A stretch of 20,310 nucleotides of DNA, taken from the NCBI RefSeq assembly GCF_000003605.2, contig NW_003140064.1:1-20310 (forward strand), in the 5' to 3' direction. Made by a program: the position numbers and the translations under genes. The first letter of the stretch is position 1. The number at the start of each line of letters is the position of its first letter. Under the pieces are notes generated by a model. The model saw only the letters and a program-made list of their open reading frames with translations. It was not told where the DNA came from and did not search any database. This document shows positions 1 through 9,110 of this stretch, in pieces. The stretch comes from Saccoglossus kowalevskii (lineage: Eukaryota; Hemichordata; Enteropneusta; Harrimaniidae).

Positions 1-811
1 CTTGCAGCTCATTGGTTTTCCTAGGTTATGTTGGCCTGGGAGGTGACATCCACTCATCCCTTCACTGTAGTATACTTGCAACTCGTTGGTTTTTCTAGGT
101 TATGTTGGCCTGGGAGGTGACATCCACTCATCCCTTCACTGTAGTACACTTGCAACTCATTGGTTTGCTTAGGTTATGTTGGCCTGGGAGGTGACACCCA
201 CTCATCCCTTCACTGTAGTATACTTGCAGCTCATTGGTTTTCCTAGGTATGTTGGCCTGGGAGGTGACATCCAGTCATCCCTTCAGTGTAGTACACTTGC
301 AGTTTATTGGTTTGCCTAGGTTATGTTGGCCTGGGAGGTGACACCCACTCATCCCTTCACTGTAGTACACTTGCAGTTCATTGGTTTGCCTAGGTTATGT
401 TGGCCTGGTAGGTGACATCCACTCATCCCTTCACTGTAGTATACTTGCAGCTCATTGGTTTTCCTAGGTATGTTGGCCTGGGAGGTGACACCCACTCATC
501 CCTTCACTGTAGTATACTTGCAACTCATTGGTTTTCCTAGGTATGTTGGCCTGGGAGGTGACATCCACTAATCCCTTCACTGCAGTACACTTGCAACTCA
601 ATGGTTTGCCTAGGTTATGTTGGCCTGGGAGGTGACATTCACTCATCCCTTCACTGTAATATACTTGCAGCTCATTGGTTTTCCTAGGTTATGTTGGCCT
701 GGGAGGTGACACCCACTCATCCCTTCACTGTAGTACACTTGCAGCTCACTCGTTTGCCTAGGTTATGTTGGCCTGGGAGGTGACATCCACTCATCCCTTC
801 ACTGCAGTACA
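1..811 (+). repeat. Mixed-order monomers at the left edge (11 monomers)
   Basis: Eleven monomers start at 1, 75, 149, 223, 296, 370, 444, 517, 590, 664 and 738. Those at 223, 444 and 517 are the 73-bp CTAGGTATG form. The pair at 517 and 590 (ACTAATCC tail, then ATTCACTC tail ending GTAATATA) matches the last two members of the block at 3332-3626. The next two, at 664 and 738 (the latter with ACTCG in its head), match the pair that follows that block in the main higher-order unit. The left part of that block is missing here, so this stretch looks like a rearranged partial copy. No other sequence is present. Confidence 0.85.
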
Positions 812-948
812 CTTGCAGCTCATTGGTTTGCTTAGTTATGTTGGCCTGGGAGGTGACACCCACTCATCCCTACACTGTAGTATACTTGCAGTTCATTGGT
901 TTGCTTAGGTTATGTTGGCCTGGGGAGGTGACATCCAGTCATCCCTTC

Positions 949-964
949 AGTGTACTAGTACACT
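949..964. repeat. 16-bp perfect palindrome in the TACTAGTA monomer subtype (12 sites)
   Basis: AGTGTACTAGTACACT reads the same on both strands. It spans a monomer boundary. It recurs at 2212-2227, 4367-4382, 5475-5490, 7398-7413, 9470-9485, 11545-11560, 12656-12671, 14064-14079, 15030-15045, 16730-16745 and 19541-19556. It arises from the related tail AGTGTAGTACACT (six-base arms around one base) by three extra bases. In every case the next monomer has CTTATTGG in its head. No function is implied by the sequence alone. Confidence 0.9.
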
Positions 965-1333
965 TGCAGCTTATTGGTTTGCCTAGGTTATGTTGGCCTG
1001 GGAGGTGACATCCACTCATCCCTTCACTGTAGTACACTTGCAGCTCAATGGTTTGCCTAGGTTATGTTGGCCTGGGAGGTGACATCCACTCATCCCTTCA
1101 CTGCAGTACACTTGCAACTCATTGGTTTGCTTCGGTTATGTTGGCCTGGGAGGTGACATCCACTCATCCCTTCACTGTAGTACACTTGCAGCTCAATGGT
1201 TTGCCTAGGTTATGTTGGCTTGGGAGGTGACATCCACTCATCCCTTCACTGCAGTACACTTGCAACTCATTGGTTTGCTTCGGTTATGTTGGCCTGGGAG
1301 GTGACACCCACTCATCCCTTCACTTGTAGTATA

Positions 1334-1777
1334 CTTGCAGTTCATTGGTTTGCCTAGGTTATGTTGGCCTGGGAGGTGACATCCAGTCATCCCTTCAGTG
1401 TAGTACACTTGCAGCTTATTGGTTTGCCTAGGTTATGTTGGCCTGGGAGGTGACATCCACTCATCCCTTCACTGTAGTACACTTGCAGTTCATTGGTTTG
1501 CCTAGGTTATGTTGGCCTGGGAGGTGACACCCACTCATCCCTTCACTTGTAGTATACTTGCAGTTCATTGGTTTGCCTAGGTTATGTTGGCCTGGGAGGT
1601 GACATCCAGTCATCCCTTCAGTGTAGTACACTTGCAGCTTATTGGTTTGCCTAGGTTATGTTGGCCTGGGAGGTGACATCCACTCATCCCTTCACTGTAG
1701 TACACTTGCAGTTCATTGGTTTGCCTAGTTATGTTGGCCTGGGAGGGGACATCCACTCATCCTTTCCGTGTAGTACA
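1334..1777 (+). repeat. Local 3-monomer duplication with a hybrid junction monomer
   Basis: The rare tail CACTTGTAGTATA occurs twice, ending at 1333 and 1556, each time followed by a GCAGTTC / CCAGTC monomer and a GCTTATTGG monomer. The other three block Z copies have this trio once. The monomer at 1482-1556 has the head of the GAGGGG monomer (GCAGTTCATTGG, TTTGCCTAGG) but the ACACCC / CACTTG tail of the TTCGG monomer. It is therefore the recombinant junction. The duplicated unit is about 223 bp, three monomers. Confidence 0.8.
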
Positions 1778-1852
1778 CTTGCAGTTCATTGGTTTTTCTA
1801 GGTTATGTTGGGCCTGGGAGGTGACACCCACTCATCCCTTCACTGTAGTACA

Positions 1853-2891
1853 CTTGTAGCTCAATGGTTTGCCTAGGTTATGTTGGCCTGGGAGGTGACA
1901 TCCAGTCATCCCTTCAGTGTAGTACACTTGCAGCTTATTGGTTTGCCTAGGTTATGTTGGCCTGGGAGGTGACATCCATGCATCCCTTCACTGTAGTACA
2001 CTTGCAGCTCAATGGTTTGCCTAGGTTATGTTGGCCTGGGAGGTGACATCCACTCATCCCTTCACTGCAGTACACTTGCAACTCATTGGTTTGCTTAGGT
2101 TATGTTGGCCTGGGAGGTGACACCCACTCATCCCTTCACTGTAGTATACTTGCAGTTCATTGGTTTGCCTAGGTTATGTTGGCCTGGGAGGTGACATCCA
2201 GTCATCCCTTCAGTGTACTAGTACACTTGCAACTTATTGGTTTGCCTAGGTTATGTTGGCCTGGTAGGTGACATCCACTCATCCCTTCACTGTAGTATAC
2301 TTGCAGCTCATTGGTTTTCCTAGGTATGTTGGCCTGGGAGGTGACACCCACTCATCCCTTCACTGTAGTACACTTGCAGCTCAATGGTTTGCCTAGGTTA
2401 TGTTGGCCTGGGAGGTGACATCAACTCATCCCTTCACTGTAGTACACTTGCAGTTCATTGGTTTGCCTAGGTTATGTTGGCCTGGGAGGTGACATCCACT
2501 CATCCCTTCACTGCAGTACACTTGCAACTCAATGGTTTGCCTAGGTTATGTTGGCCTGGGAGGTGACATCCACTCATCCCTTCACTGTAATATACTTGCA
2601 GCTTATTGGTTTTCCTAGGTTATGTTGGCCTGGGAGGTGACACCCACTCATCCCTTCACTGTAGTACACTTGCAGCTCATTGGTTTTCCTAGGTTATGTT
2701 GGCCTGGGAGGTGACATCCACTCATCCCTTCACTGTAGTACACTTGCAGTTCATTGGTTTGCCTACGTTATGTTGGCCTGGGAGGTGACATCCACTCATC
2801 CCTTCACTGCAGTACACTTGCAACTCAATGGTTTGCCTAAGTTATGTTGGCCTGGGAGGTGACATCCACTCATCCCTTTCACTGTAATATA
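1853..2891 (+). repeat. Mixed-order monomers with a partial main-unit start
   Basis: The first five monomers, at 1853, 1927, 2001, 2075 and 2149, follow the opening order of the main higher-order unit: GTAGCTCAATGG, GCTTATTGG, AATGG with a GCAG tail, GCTTAGG with an ACACCC tail, and the TACTAGTA monomer. The next monomer (2226) diverts into the GGTAGG subtype instead of continuing. From 2300 to 2891 the monomers are of common subtypes in an order I did not find repeated elsewhere. There is no non-repeat sequence. Confidence 0.8.
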
Positions 2892-3110
2892 CTTGCAGCT
2901 CACTGGATATTCCTAGGATATGTTGGCCTGTCAGGAGACACTCGCTCATCCCTTCACTGAATACACTTGCAACTCATTGGTTTTCTAAGATATGTTGGCC
3001 TGGAAGGGACGCCACTCATCCCTTTCACTGTAGTATACTTGCAACTCATTGGTTTTTCTAAGTTATGTGGCCTGGGAGGTGACATCCACTCATCTCTTCA
3101 CTGTAGTACA
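2892..3110 (+). repeat. Most diverged monomers of the array
   Basis: Three consecutive monomers differ from all others by many changes. The one at 2892-2965 reads GGATATTCCTAGGATATG, then CCTGTCAGGAGACACTCGC and CACTGAATACA. The one at 2966-3037 is 72 bp, with TTTTCTAAGATATG and GGAAGGGACGCC. The one at 3038-3110 is 73 bp and reads CTAAGTTATGTGGCC. Neighbours at 3111 (75 bp) and 3186 (72 bp) also carry private indels. None of these private changes recurs elsewhere in the window, so the segment has escaped the homogenisation seen around it. The repeat phase is kept throughout. Confidence 0.85.
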
Positions 3111-3257
3111 CTTGCAACTCATTGGTTTGCTTAGGTTATGTTTGGCCTGGGAGGTGACACCCACTCATCCCTTCACTGTAGTATACTTGCAGCTCATTGG
3201 TTTTCCTAGGTATGTTGGCCTGGGAGGTGACATCCAGTCATCCTTCAGTGTAGTACA

Positions 3258-3700
3258 CTTGCGGCTTATTGGTTTGCCTAGGTTATGTTGGCCTGGGAGG
3301 TGACATCCACTCATCCCTTCACTGTAGTACACTTGCAGTTCATTGGTTTGCCTAGGTTATGTTGGCCTGGGAGGGGACATCCACTCATCCTTTCAGTGTA
3401 GTACACTTGCAGTTCATTGGTTTTTCTAGGTTATGTTGGCCTGGGAGGTGACACCCACTCATCCCTTCACTGTAGTATACTTGCAACTCATTGGTTTTCC
3501 TAGGTATGTTGGCCTGGGAGGTGACATCCACTAATCCCTTCACTGCAGTACACTTGCAACTCAATGGTTTGCCTAGGTTATGTTGGCCTGGGAGGTGACA
3601 TTCACTCATCCCTTCACTGTAATATACTTGCAGCTCATTGGTTTTCCTAGGTTATGTTGGCCTGGGAGGTGACATCCACTCATCCCTTCACTGTAGTACA
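3258..3700 (+). repeat. Six-monomer block, copy 1 (GAGGGG / ACTAATCC / ATTCACTC)
   Basis: Monomers at 3258, 3332, 3406, 3480, 3553 and 3627 follow a fixed order: GCTTATTGG; GAGGGGACATCC with TTTCAGTG tail; TTTTTCTAGG with ACACCC tail; 73-bp CTAGGTATG with ACTAATCC tail; AATGG with ATTCACTC and GTAATATA; TTTTCCTAGG. The same six recur at 4381-4823 with the same total length (443 bp). The middle four also sit inside the main higher-order unit at 7634, 9706, 11781 and 15266. One private change is GCGGCTT for GCAGCTT at 3258. Confidence 0.88.
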
Positions 3701-4380
3701 CTTGCAGCTCATTGGTTTTCCTAGGTTATGTTGGCCTGGGAGGTGACACCCACTCATCCCTTCACTGTAGTACACTTGCAACTCATTGGTTTGCACATAG
3801 GTTATGTTGGCCTGGGAGGTGACATCCACTCATCCCTTCACTGCAGTACACTTGCAACTCAATGGTTTGCTTAGGTTATGTTGGCTTGGGAGGTGACATC
3901 CACTCATCCCTTCACTGCAGTACACTTGCAACTCATTGGTTTGCTTCGGTTATGTTGGCCTGGGAGGTGACACCCACTTATCCCTTCACTTGTAGTATAC
4001 TTGCAGTTCATTGGTTTGCCTAGGTTATGTTGGCCTGGGAGGTGACATCCAGTCATCCCGTCATCCCTTCAGTGTAGTACACTTGCAGCTTATTGGTTTG
4101 CCTAGGTTATGTTGGCCTGGGAGGTGACATCCACTCATCCCTTCACTGTAGTACACTTGCAGCTCAATGGTTTGCCTAGGTTATGTTGGCCTGGGAGGTG
4201 ACATCCACTCATCCCTTCACTGCAGTACACTTGCAACTCATTGGTTTGCTTAGGTTATGTTGGCCTGGGAGGTGACACCCACTCATCCCTTCACTGTAAT
4301 ATACTTGCAGTTCATTGGTTTGCCTAGGTTATGTTGGCCTGGGAGGTGACATCCAGTCATCCCTTCAGTGTACTAGTACA
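3701..4380 (+). repeat. Mixed monomers with a partial block Z
   Basis: Nine monomers start at 3701, 3775, 3851, 3925, 4000, 4082, 4156, 4230 and 4304. The GGCTTGGG monomer (3851), the TTCGG / CACTTGTAG monomer (3925) and the next two follow block Z order. They then pass to AATGG, GCTTAGG and TACTAGTA monomers instead of the TTTCCG monomer. The monomer at 3775 has a two-base insertion (TTTGCACATAGG). The one at 4000 is 82 bp because of an 8-bp duplication. Confidence 0.8.
4052..4067 (+). repeat. 8-bp microduplication inside a monomer
   Basis: GTCATCCC is directly repeated (4052-4059 and 4060-4067), making the enclosing monomer 82 bp, the longest in the window. It looks like a replication slippage event and is not seen in any other monomer. 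Confidence 0.9.
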
Positions 4381-4823
4381 CTTGCAGCTTATTGGTTTGC
4401 CTAGGTTATGTTGGCCTGGGAGGTGACATCCACTCATCCCTTCACTGTAGTACACTTGCAGTTCATTGGTTTGCCTAGGTTATGTTGGCCTGGGAGGGGA
4501 CATCCACTCATCCTTTCAGTGTAGTACACTTGCAGTTCATTGGTTTTTCTAGGTTATGTTGGCCTGGGAGGTGACACCCACTCATCCCTTCACTGTAGTA
4601 TACTTGCAACTCATTGGTTTTCTTAGGTATGTTGGCCTGGGAGGTGACATCCACTAATCCCTTCACTGCAGTACACTTGCAACTCAATGGTTTGCCTAGG
4701 TTATGTTGGCCTGGGAGGTGACATTCACTCATCCCTTCACTGTAATATACTTGCAGCTCATTGGTTTTCCTAGGTTATGTTGGCCTGGGAGGTGACATCC
4801 ACTCATCCCTTCACTGTAGTACA
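4381..4823 (+). repeat. Six-monomer block, copy 2
   Basis: Monomers at 4381, 4455, 4529, 4603, 4676 and 4750 repeat the order and length of 3258-3700. The distance between copies is 1123 bp, about 15 monomers. A private change, TTTTCTTAGG for TTTTCCTAGG, marks the 73-bp monomer at 4603. Confidence 0.88.
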
Positions 4824-6226
4824 CTTGCAGCTCATTGGTTTTCCTAGGTTATGTTGGCCTGGAGGTGACATCCAGTCATCTCTTCACTGTATACACTTGC
4901 AACTCATTGGTTTGCCTAGGTATGTTGGCCTGGGAGGTGACATCCACTCATCCCTTCACTGTAGTACACTTGCAGTTCATTGGTTTTCCTAGGTTATGTT
5001 GCCTTGTTAGTGACATCCACTCATCCCTTCACTGTAGTATACTTGCAGCTCATTGGTTTTCCTAGGTATGTTGGCCTGGGAGGTGACACCCACTCATCCC
5101 TTTCACTGTAGTACACTTGCAGCTCAATGGTTTGCCTAGGTTATGTTGGCCTGGGAGGTGACATCCAGTCATCCCTTCAGTGTAGTACACTTGCAGCTTA
5201 TTGGTTTGCCTAGGTTATGTTGGCCTGGGAGGTGACATCCACTCATCCCTTCACTGTAGTACACTTGCAGCTCAATGGTTTGCCTAGGTTATGTTGGCCT
5301 GGGAGGTGACATCCACTCATCCCTTCACTGCAGTACACTTGCAACTCATTGGTTTGCTTAGGTTATGTTGGCCTGGGAGGTGACACCCACTCATCCCTAC
5401 ACTGTAGTATACTTGCAGTTCATTGGTTTGCCTAGGTTATGTTGGCCTGGGAGGTGACATCCAGTCATCCCTTCAGTGTACTAGTACACTTGCAGCTTAT
5501 TGGTTTGCCTAGGTTATGTTGGCCTGGGAGGTGACATCCACTCATCCCTTCACTGTAATATACTTGCAGCTCCTTGGTTTGCCTAGGTTATGTTGGCCTG
5601 GGAGGTGACACTCACTCATCCCTTCACTGTAGTATACTTGCAGCTCATTGGTTTTCCTAGGTATGTTGGCCTGGGAGGTGACATCCAGTCATCCCTTCAG
5701 TGTAGTACACTTGCAGCTTATTGGTTTGCCTAGGTTATGTTGGCCTGGGAGGTGACACCCACTCATCCCTTCACTGTAGTACACTTGCAGTTCATTGGTT
5801 TGCCTAGGTTATGTTGGCCTGGTAGGTGACATCCACTCATCCCTTCACTGTAGTATACTTGCAGCTCATTGGTTTTCCTAGGTATGTTGGCCTGGGAGGT
5901 GACACCCACTCATCCCTTCACTGTAGTACACTTGCAGCTCAATGGTTTGCCTAGGTTATGTTGGCCTGGGAGGTGACATCCAGTCATCCCTTCAATGTAG
6001 TACACTTGCAGCTCATTGGTTTGCCTAGGTTATGTTGGCCTGGGAGGTGACATCCACTCATCCCTTCACTGTAGTACACTTGCAACTCATTGGTTTTCCT
6101 AGGTTATGTTGGCCTGGGAGGTGACATCCACTCATCCCTTCACTGTAGTATACTTGCAACTCATTGGTTTTTCTAGGTTATGTTGGCCTGGGAGGTGACA
6201 TCCACTCATCCCTTCACTGTAGTATA
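4824..6226 (+). repeat. Mixed-order monomers, several shortened
   Basis: Nineteen monomers. Those at 4824 (72 bp, GGCCTGGAGG and CTGTATACA), 4896 (73 bp) and 4969 (73 bp, TTGCCTTGTTAGTG) carry private deletions and form a second diverged pocket. From 5116 to 5562 the order is AATGG / CCAGTC, GCTTATTGG, AATGG / GCAG, GCTTAGG, TACTAGTA, GCTTATTGG, which is the opening of the main higher-order unit. The run from 5563 to 5930 (CTCCTTGG, CTAGGTATG, GCTTATTGG, GGTAGG, CTAGGTATG) matches 16002-16369 subtype by subtype. There is no non-repeat sequence. Confidence 0.82.
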
Positions 6227-7038
6227 CTTGCAGCTCATTGGTTTTCCTAGGTATGTTGGCCTGGGAGGTGACATCCAGTCATCCCTTCAGTGTAGTACAC
6301 TTGCAGTTTATTGGTTTGCCTAGGTTATGTTGGCCTGGGAGGTGACACCCACTCATCCCTTCACTGTAGTACACTTGCAGTTCAATGGTTTGCCTAGGTT
6401 ATGTTGGCCTGGAAGGTGACATTCACTCATCCCTTCACTGTAATATACTTGCAGCTCATTGGTTTTCCTAGGTTATGTTGGCCTGGGAGGTGACACCCAC
6501 TCATCCCTTCACTGTAGTACACTTGCAGCTCACTCGTTTGCCTAGGTTATGTTGGCCTGGGAGGTGACATCCACTCATCCCTTCACTGTAGTACACTTGC
6601 AGCTCATTGGTTTTCCTAGGTTATGTTGGCCTGGGAGGTGACATCCAGTCATCTCTTCACTGTAGTACACTTGCAACTCATTGGTTTGCCTAGGTTATGT
6701 TGGCCTGGGAGGTGACATCCACTCATCCCTTCACTGTAGTACACTTGCAACTCATTGGTTTTCCTAGGTTATGTTGGCCTGGGAGGTGACATCCACTCAT
6801 CCCTTCACTGTAGTATACTTGCAACTCATTGGTTTTTCTAGGTTATGTTGGCCTGGGAGGTGACATCCACTCATCCCTTCACTGTAATATACTTGCAGCT
6901 CATTGGTTTGCCTAGGTTATGTTGGCCTGGTAGGTGACATCCACTCATCCCTTCACTGTAGTATACTTGCAGCTCATTGGTTTTCCTAGGTATGTTGGCC
7001 TGGGAGGTGACACCCACTCATCCCTTCACTGTAGTACA
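6227..7038 (+). repeat. Eleven-monomer segment ahead of the main unit
   Basis: The monomers run CTAGGTATG / CCAGTC (6227), GTTTATTGG (6300), GGAAGG with ATTCACTC (6374), TTTTCCTAGG (6448), ACTCG (6522), a CATCTCTTC tail (6596), then GCAACTC types, a GGTAGG monomer (6892) and a 73-bp monomer (6966). The matching segment at 8447-9110 ends the first main unit but has nine monomers: two GCAACTC monomers are missing there. This suggests the higher-order structure extends left of 7039, with a two-monomer copy-number difference. Confidence 0.8.
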
Positions 7039-9110
7039 CTTGTAGCTCAATGGTTTGCCTAGGTTATGTTGGCCTGGGAGGTGACATCCAGTCATCCCTT
7101 CAGTGTAGTACACTTGCAGCTTATTGGTTTGCCTAGGTTATGTTGGCCTGGGAGGTGACATCCACTCATCCCTTCACTGTAGTACACTTGCAGCTCAATG
7201 GTTTGCCTAGGTTATGTTGGCCTGGGAGGTGACATCCACTCATCCCTTCACTGCAGTACACTTGCAACTCATTGGTTTGCTTAGGTTATGTTGGCCTGGG
7301 AGGTGACACCCACTCATCCCTTCACTGTAGTATACTTGCAGTTCATTGGTTTGCCTAGGTTATGTTGGCCTGGGAGGTGACATCCAGTCATCCCTTCAGT
7401 GTACTAGTACACTTGCAGCTTATTGGTTTGCCTAGGTTATGTTGGCCTGGGAGGTGACATCCACTCATCCCTTCACTGTAGTACACTTGCAGCTCAATGG
7501 TTTGTCTAGGTTATGTTGGCCTGGGAGGTGACATCCACTCATCCCTTCACTGCAGTACACTTGCAACTCATTGGTTTGCTTAGGTTATGTTGGCCTGGGA
7601 GGTGACATCCACTCATCCCTTCACTGTAGTACACTTGCAGTTCATTGGTTTGCCTAGGTTATGTTGGCCTGGGAGGGGACATCCACTCATCCTTTCAGTG
7701 TAGTACACTTGCAGTTCATTGGTTTTTCTAGGTTATGTTGGCCTGGGAGGTGACACCCACTCATCCCTTCACTGTAGTATACTTGCAACTCATTGGTTTT
7801 CCTAGGTATGTTGGCCTGGGAGGTGACATCCACTAATCCCTTCACTGCAGTACACTTGCAACTCAATGGTTTGCCTAGGTTATGTTGGCCTGGGAGGTGA
7901 CATTCACTCATCCCTTCACTGTAATATACTTGCAGCTCATTGGTTTTCCTAGGTTATGTTGGCCTGGGAGGTGACACCCACTCATCCCTTCACTGTAGTA
8001 CACTTGCAGCTCACTCGTTTGCCTAGGTTATGTTGGCCTGGGAGGTGACATCCACTCATCCCTTCACTGTAGTACACTTGCAGCTCATTGGTTTTCCTAG
8101 GTTATGTTGGCCTGGGAGGTGACATCCAGTCATCTCTTCACTGTAATATACTTGCAGCTCACTGGTTTTCCTAGGTTATGTTGGCCTGGGAGGTGACACC
8201 CACTCATCCCTTCACTGTAGTACACTTGCAGCTCATTGGTTTTCCTAGGTTATGTTGGCCTGGGAGGTGACATCCACTCATCCCTTCACTGTAGTATACT
8301 TGCAACTCATTGGTTTTTCTAGGTTATGTTGGCCTGGGAGGTGACATCCACTCATCCCTTCACTGTAGTACACTTGCAACTCATTGGTTTGCTTAGGTTA
8401 TGTTGGCCTGGGAGGTGACACCCACTCATCCCTTCACTGTAGTATACTTGCAGCTCATTGGTTTTCCTAGGTATGTTGGCCTGGGAGGTGACATCCAGTC
8501 ATCCCTTCACTGTAGTACACTTGCAGTTTATTGGTTTGCCTAGGTTATGTTGGCCTGGGAGGTGACACCCACTCATCCCTTCACTGTAGTACACTTGCAG
8601 TTCATTGGTTTGCCTAGGTTATGTTGGCCTGGAAGGTGACATTCACTCATCCCTTCACTGTAATATACTTGCAGCTCATTGGTTTTCCTAGGTTATGTTG
8701 GCCTGGGAGGTGACACCCACTCATCCCTTCACTGTAGTACACTTGCAGCTCACTCGTTTGCCTAGGTTATGTTGGCCTGGGAGGTGACATCCACTCATCC
8801 CTTCACTGTAGTACACTTGCAGCTCATTGGTTTTCCTAGGTTATGTTGGCCTGGGAGGTGACATCCAGTCATCTCTTCACTGTAGTACACTTGCAACTCA
8901 TTGGTTTGCCTAGGTTATGTTGGCCTGGGAGGTGACATCCACTCATCCCTTCACTGTAGTACACTTGCAACTCATTGGTTTGCCTAGGTTATGTTGGCCT
9001 GGTAGGTGACATCCACTCATCCCTTCACTGTAGTATACTTGCAGCTCATTGGTTTTCCTAGGTATGTTGGCCTGGGAGGTGACACCCACTCATCCCTTCA
9101 CTGTAGTACA
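7039..9110 (+). repeat. 28-monomer higher-order repeat, unit 1 (2072 bp)
   Basis: The unit opens with the rare GTAGCTCAATGG monomer and runs for 28 monomers until the same subtype returns at 9111. Its first twelve are: GTAGCTC (7039), GCTTATTGG (7113), AATGG/GCAG (7187), GCTTAGG/ACACCC (7261), TACTAGTA (7335), GCTTATTGG (7412), TTTGTCTAGG (7486), GCTTAGG/ACATCC (7560), GAGGGG (7634), TTTTTCTAGG (7708), ACTAATCC (7782) and ATTCACTC (7855). TTTTCCTAGG, ACTCG and CATCTCTTC monomers follow. The next monomer's order agrees with unit 2 for the first 15; after about 8150 the two units differ in subtype order while keeping 28 monomers each. Confidence 0.88.

Larger units (their letters stand above)
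812..1852 (+). repeat. Block Z, copy 1 (TTCGG / CACTTG / TTTCCG subtypes)
   Basis: Fourteen monomers. The order is a CCCTACACTG tail (812), the palindromic 77-bp-type monomer (885), GCTTATTGG (963), AATGG (1037), GCTTCGG (1111), AATGG with GGCTTGGG (1185), GCTTCGG with a CACTTGTAG tail (1259), then a GCAGTTC / CCAGTC monomer and GCTTATTGG. It ends with a GAGGGGACATCC / TTTCCGTGTAG monomer (1705) and a TTTTTCTAGG monomer (1778). The same rare variants in the same order recur at 12519-13558, 13927-14818 and 19404-20298. This copy alone carries an extra 3-monomer segment, described separately. Confidence 0.85.

Noticed and set aside
7687-7911. Repeated CxxxxxH pattern in the - strand frame, resembling a small zinc-binding motif
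   Set aside because: It is the translation of the conserved repeat core and spacing comes from the 74-bp period. No classical C2H2 spacing and no start or control signals.
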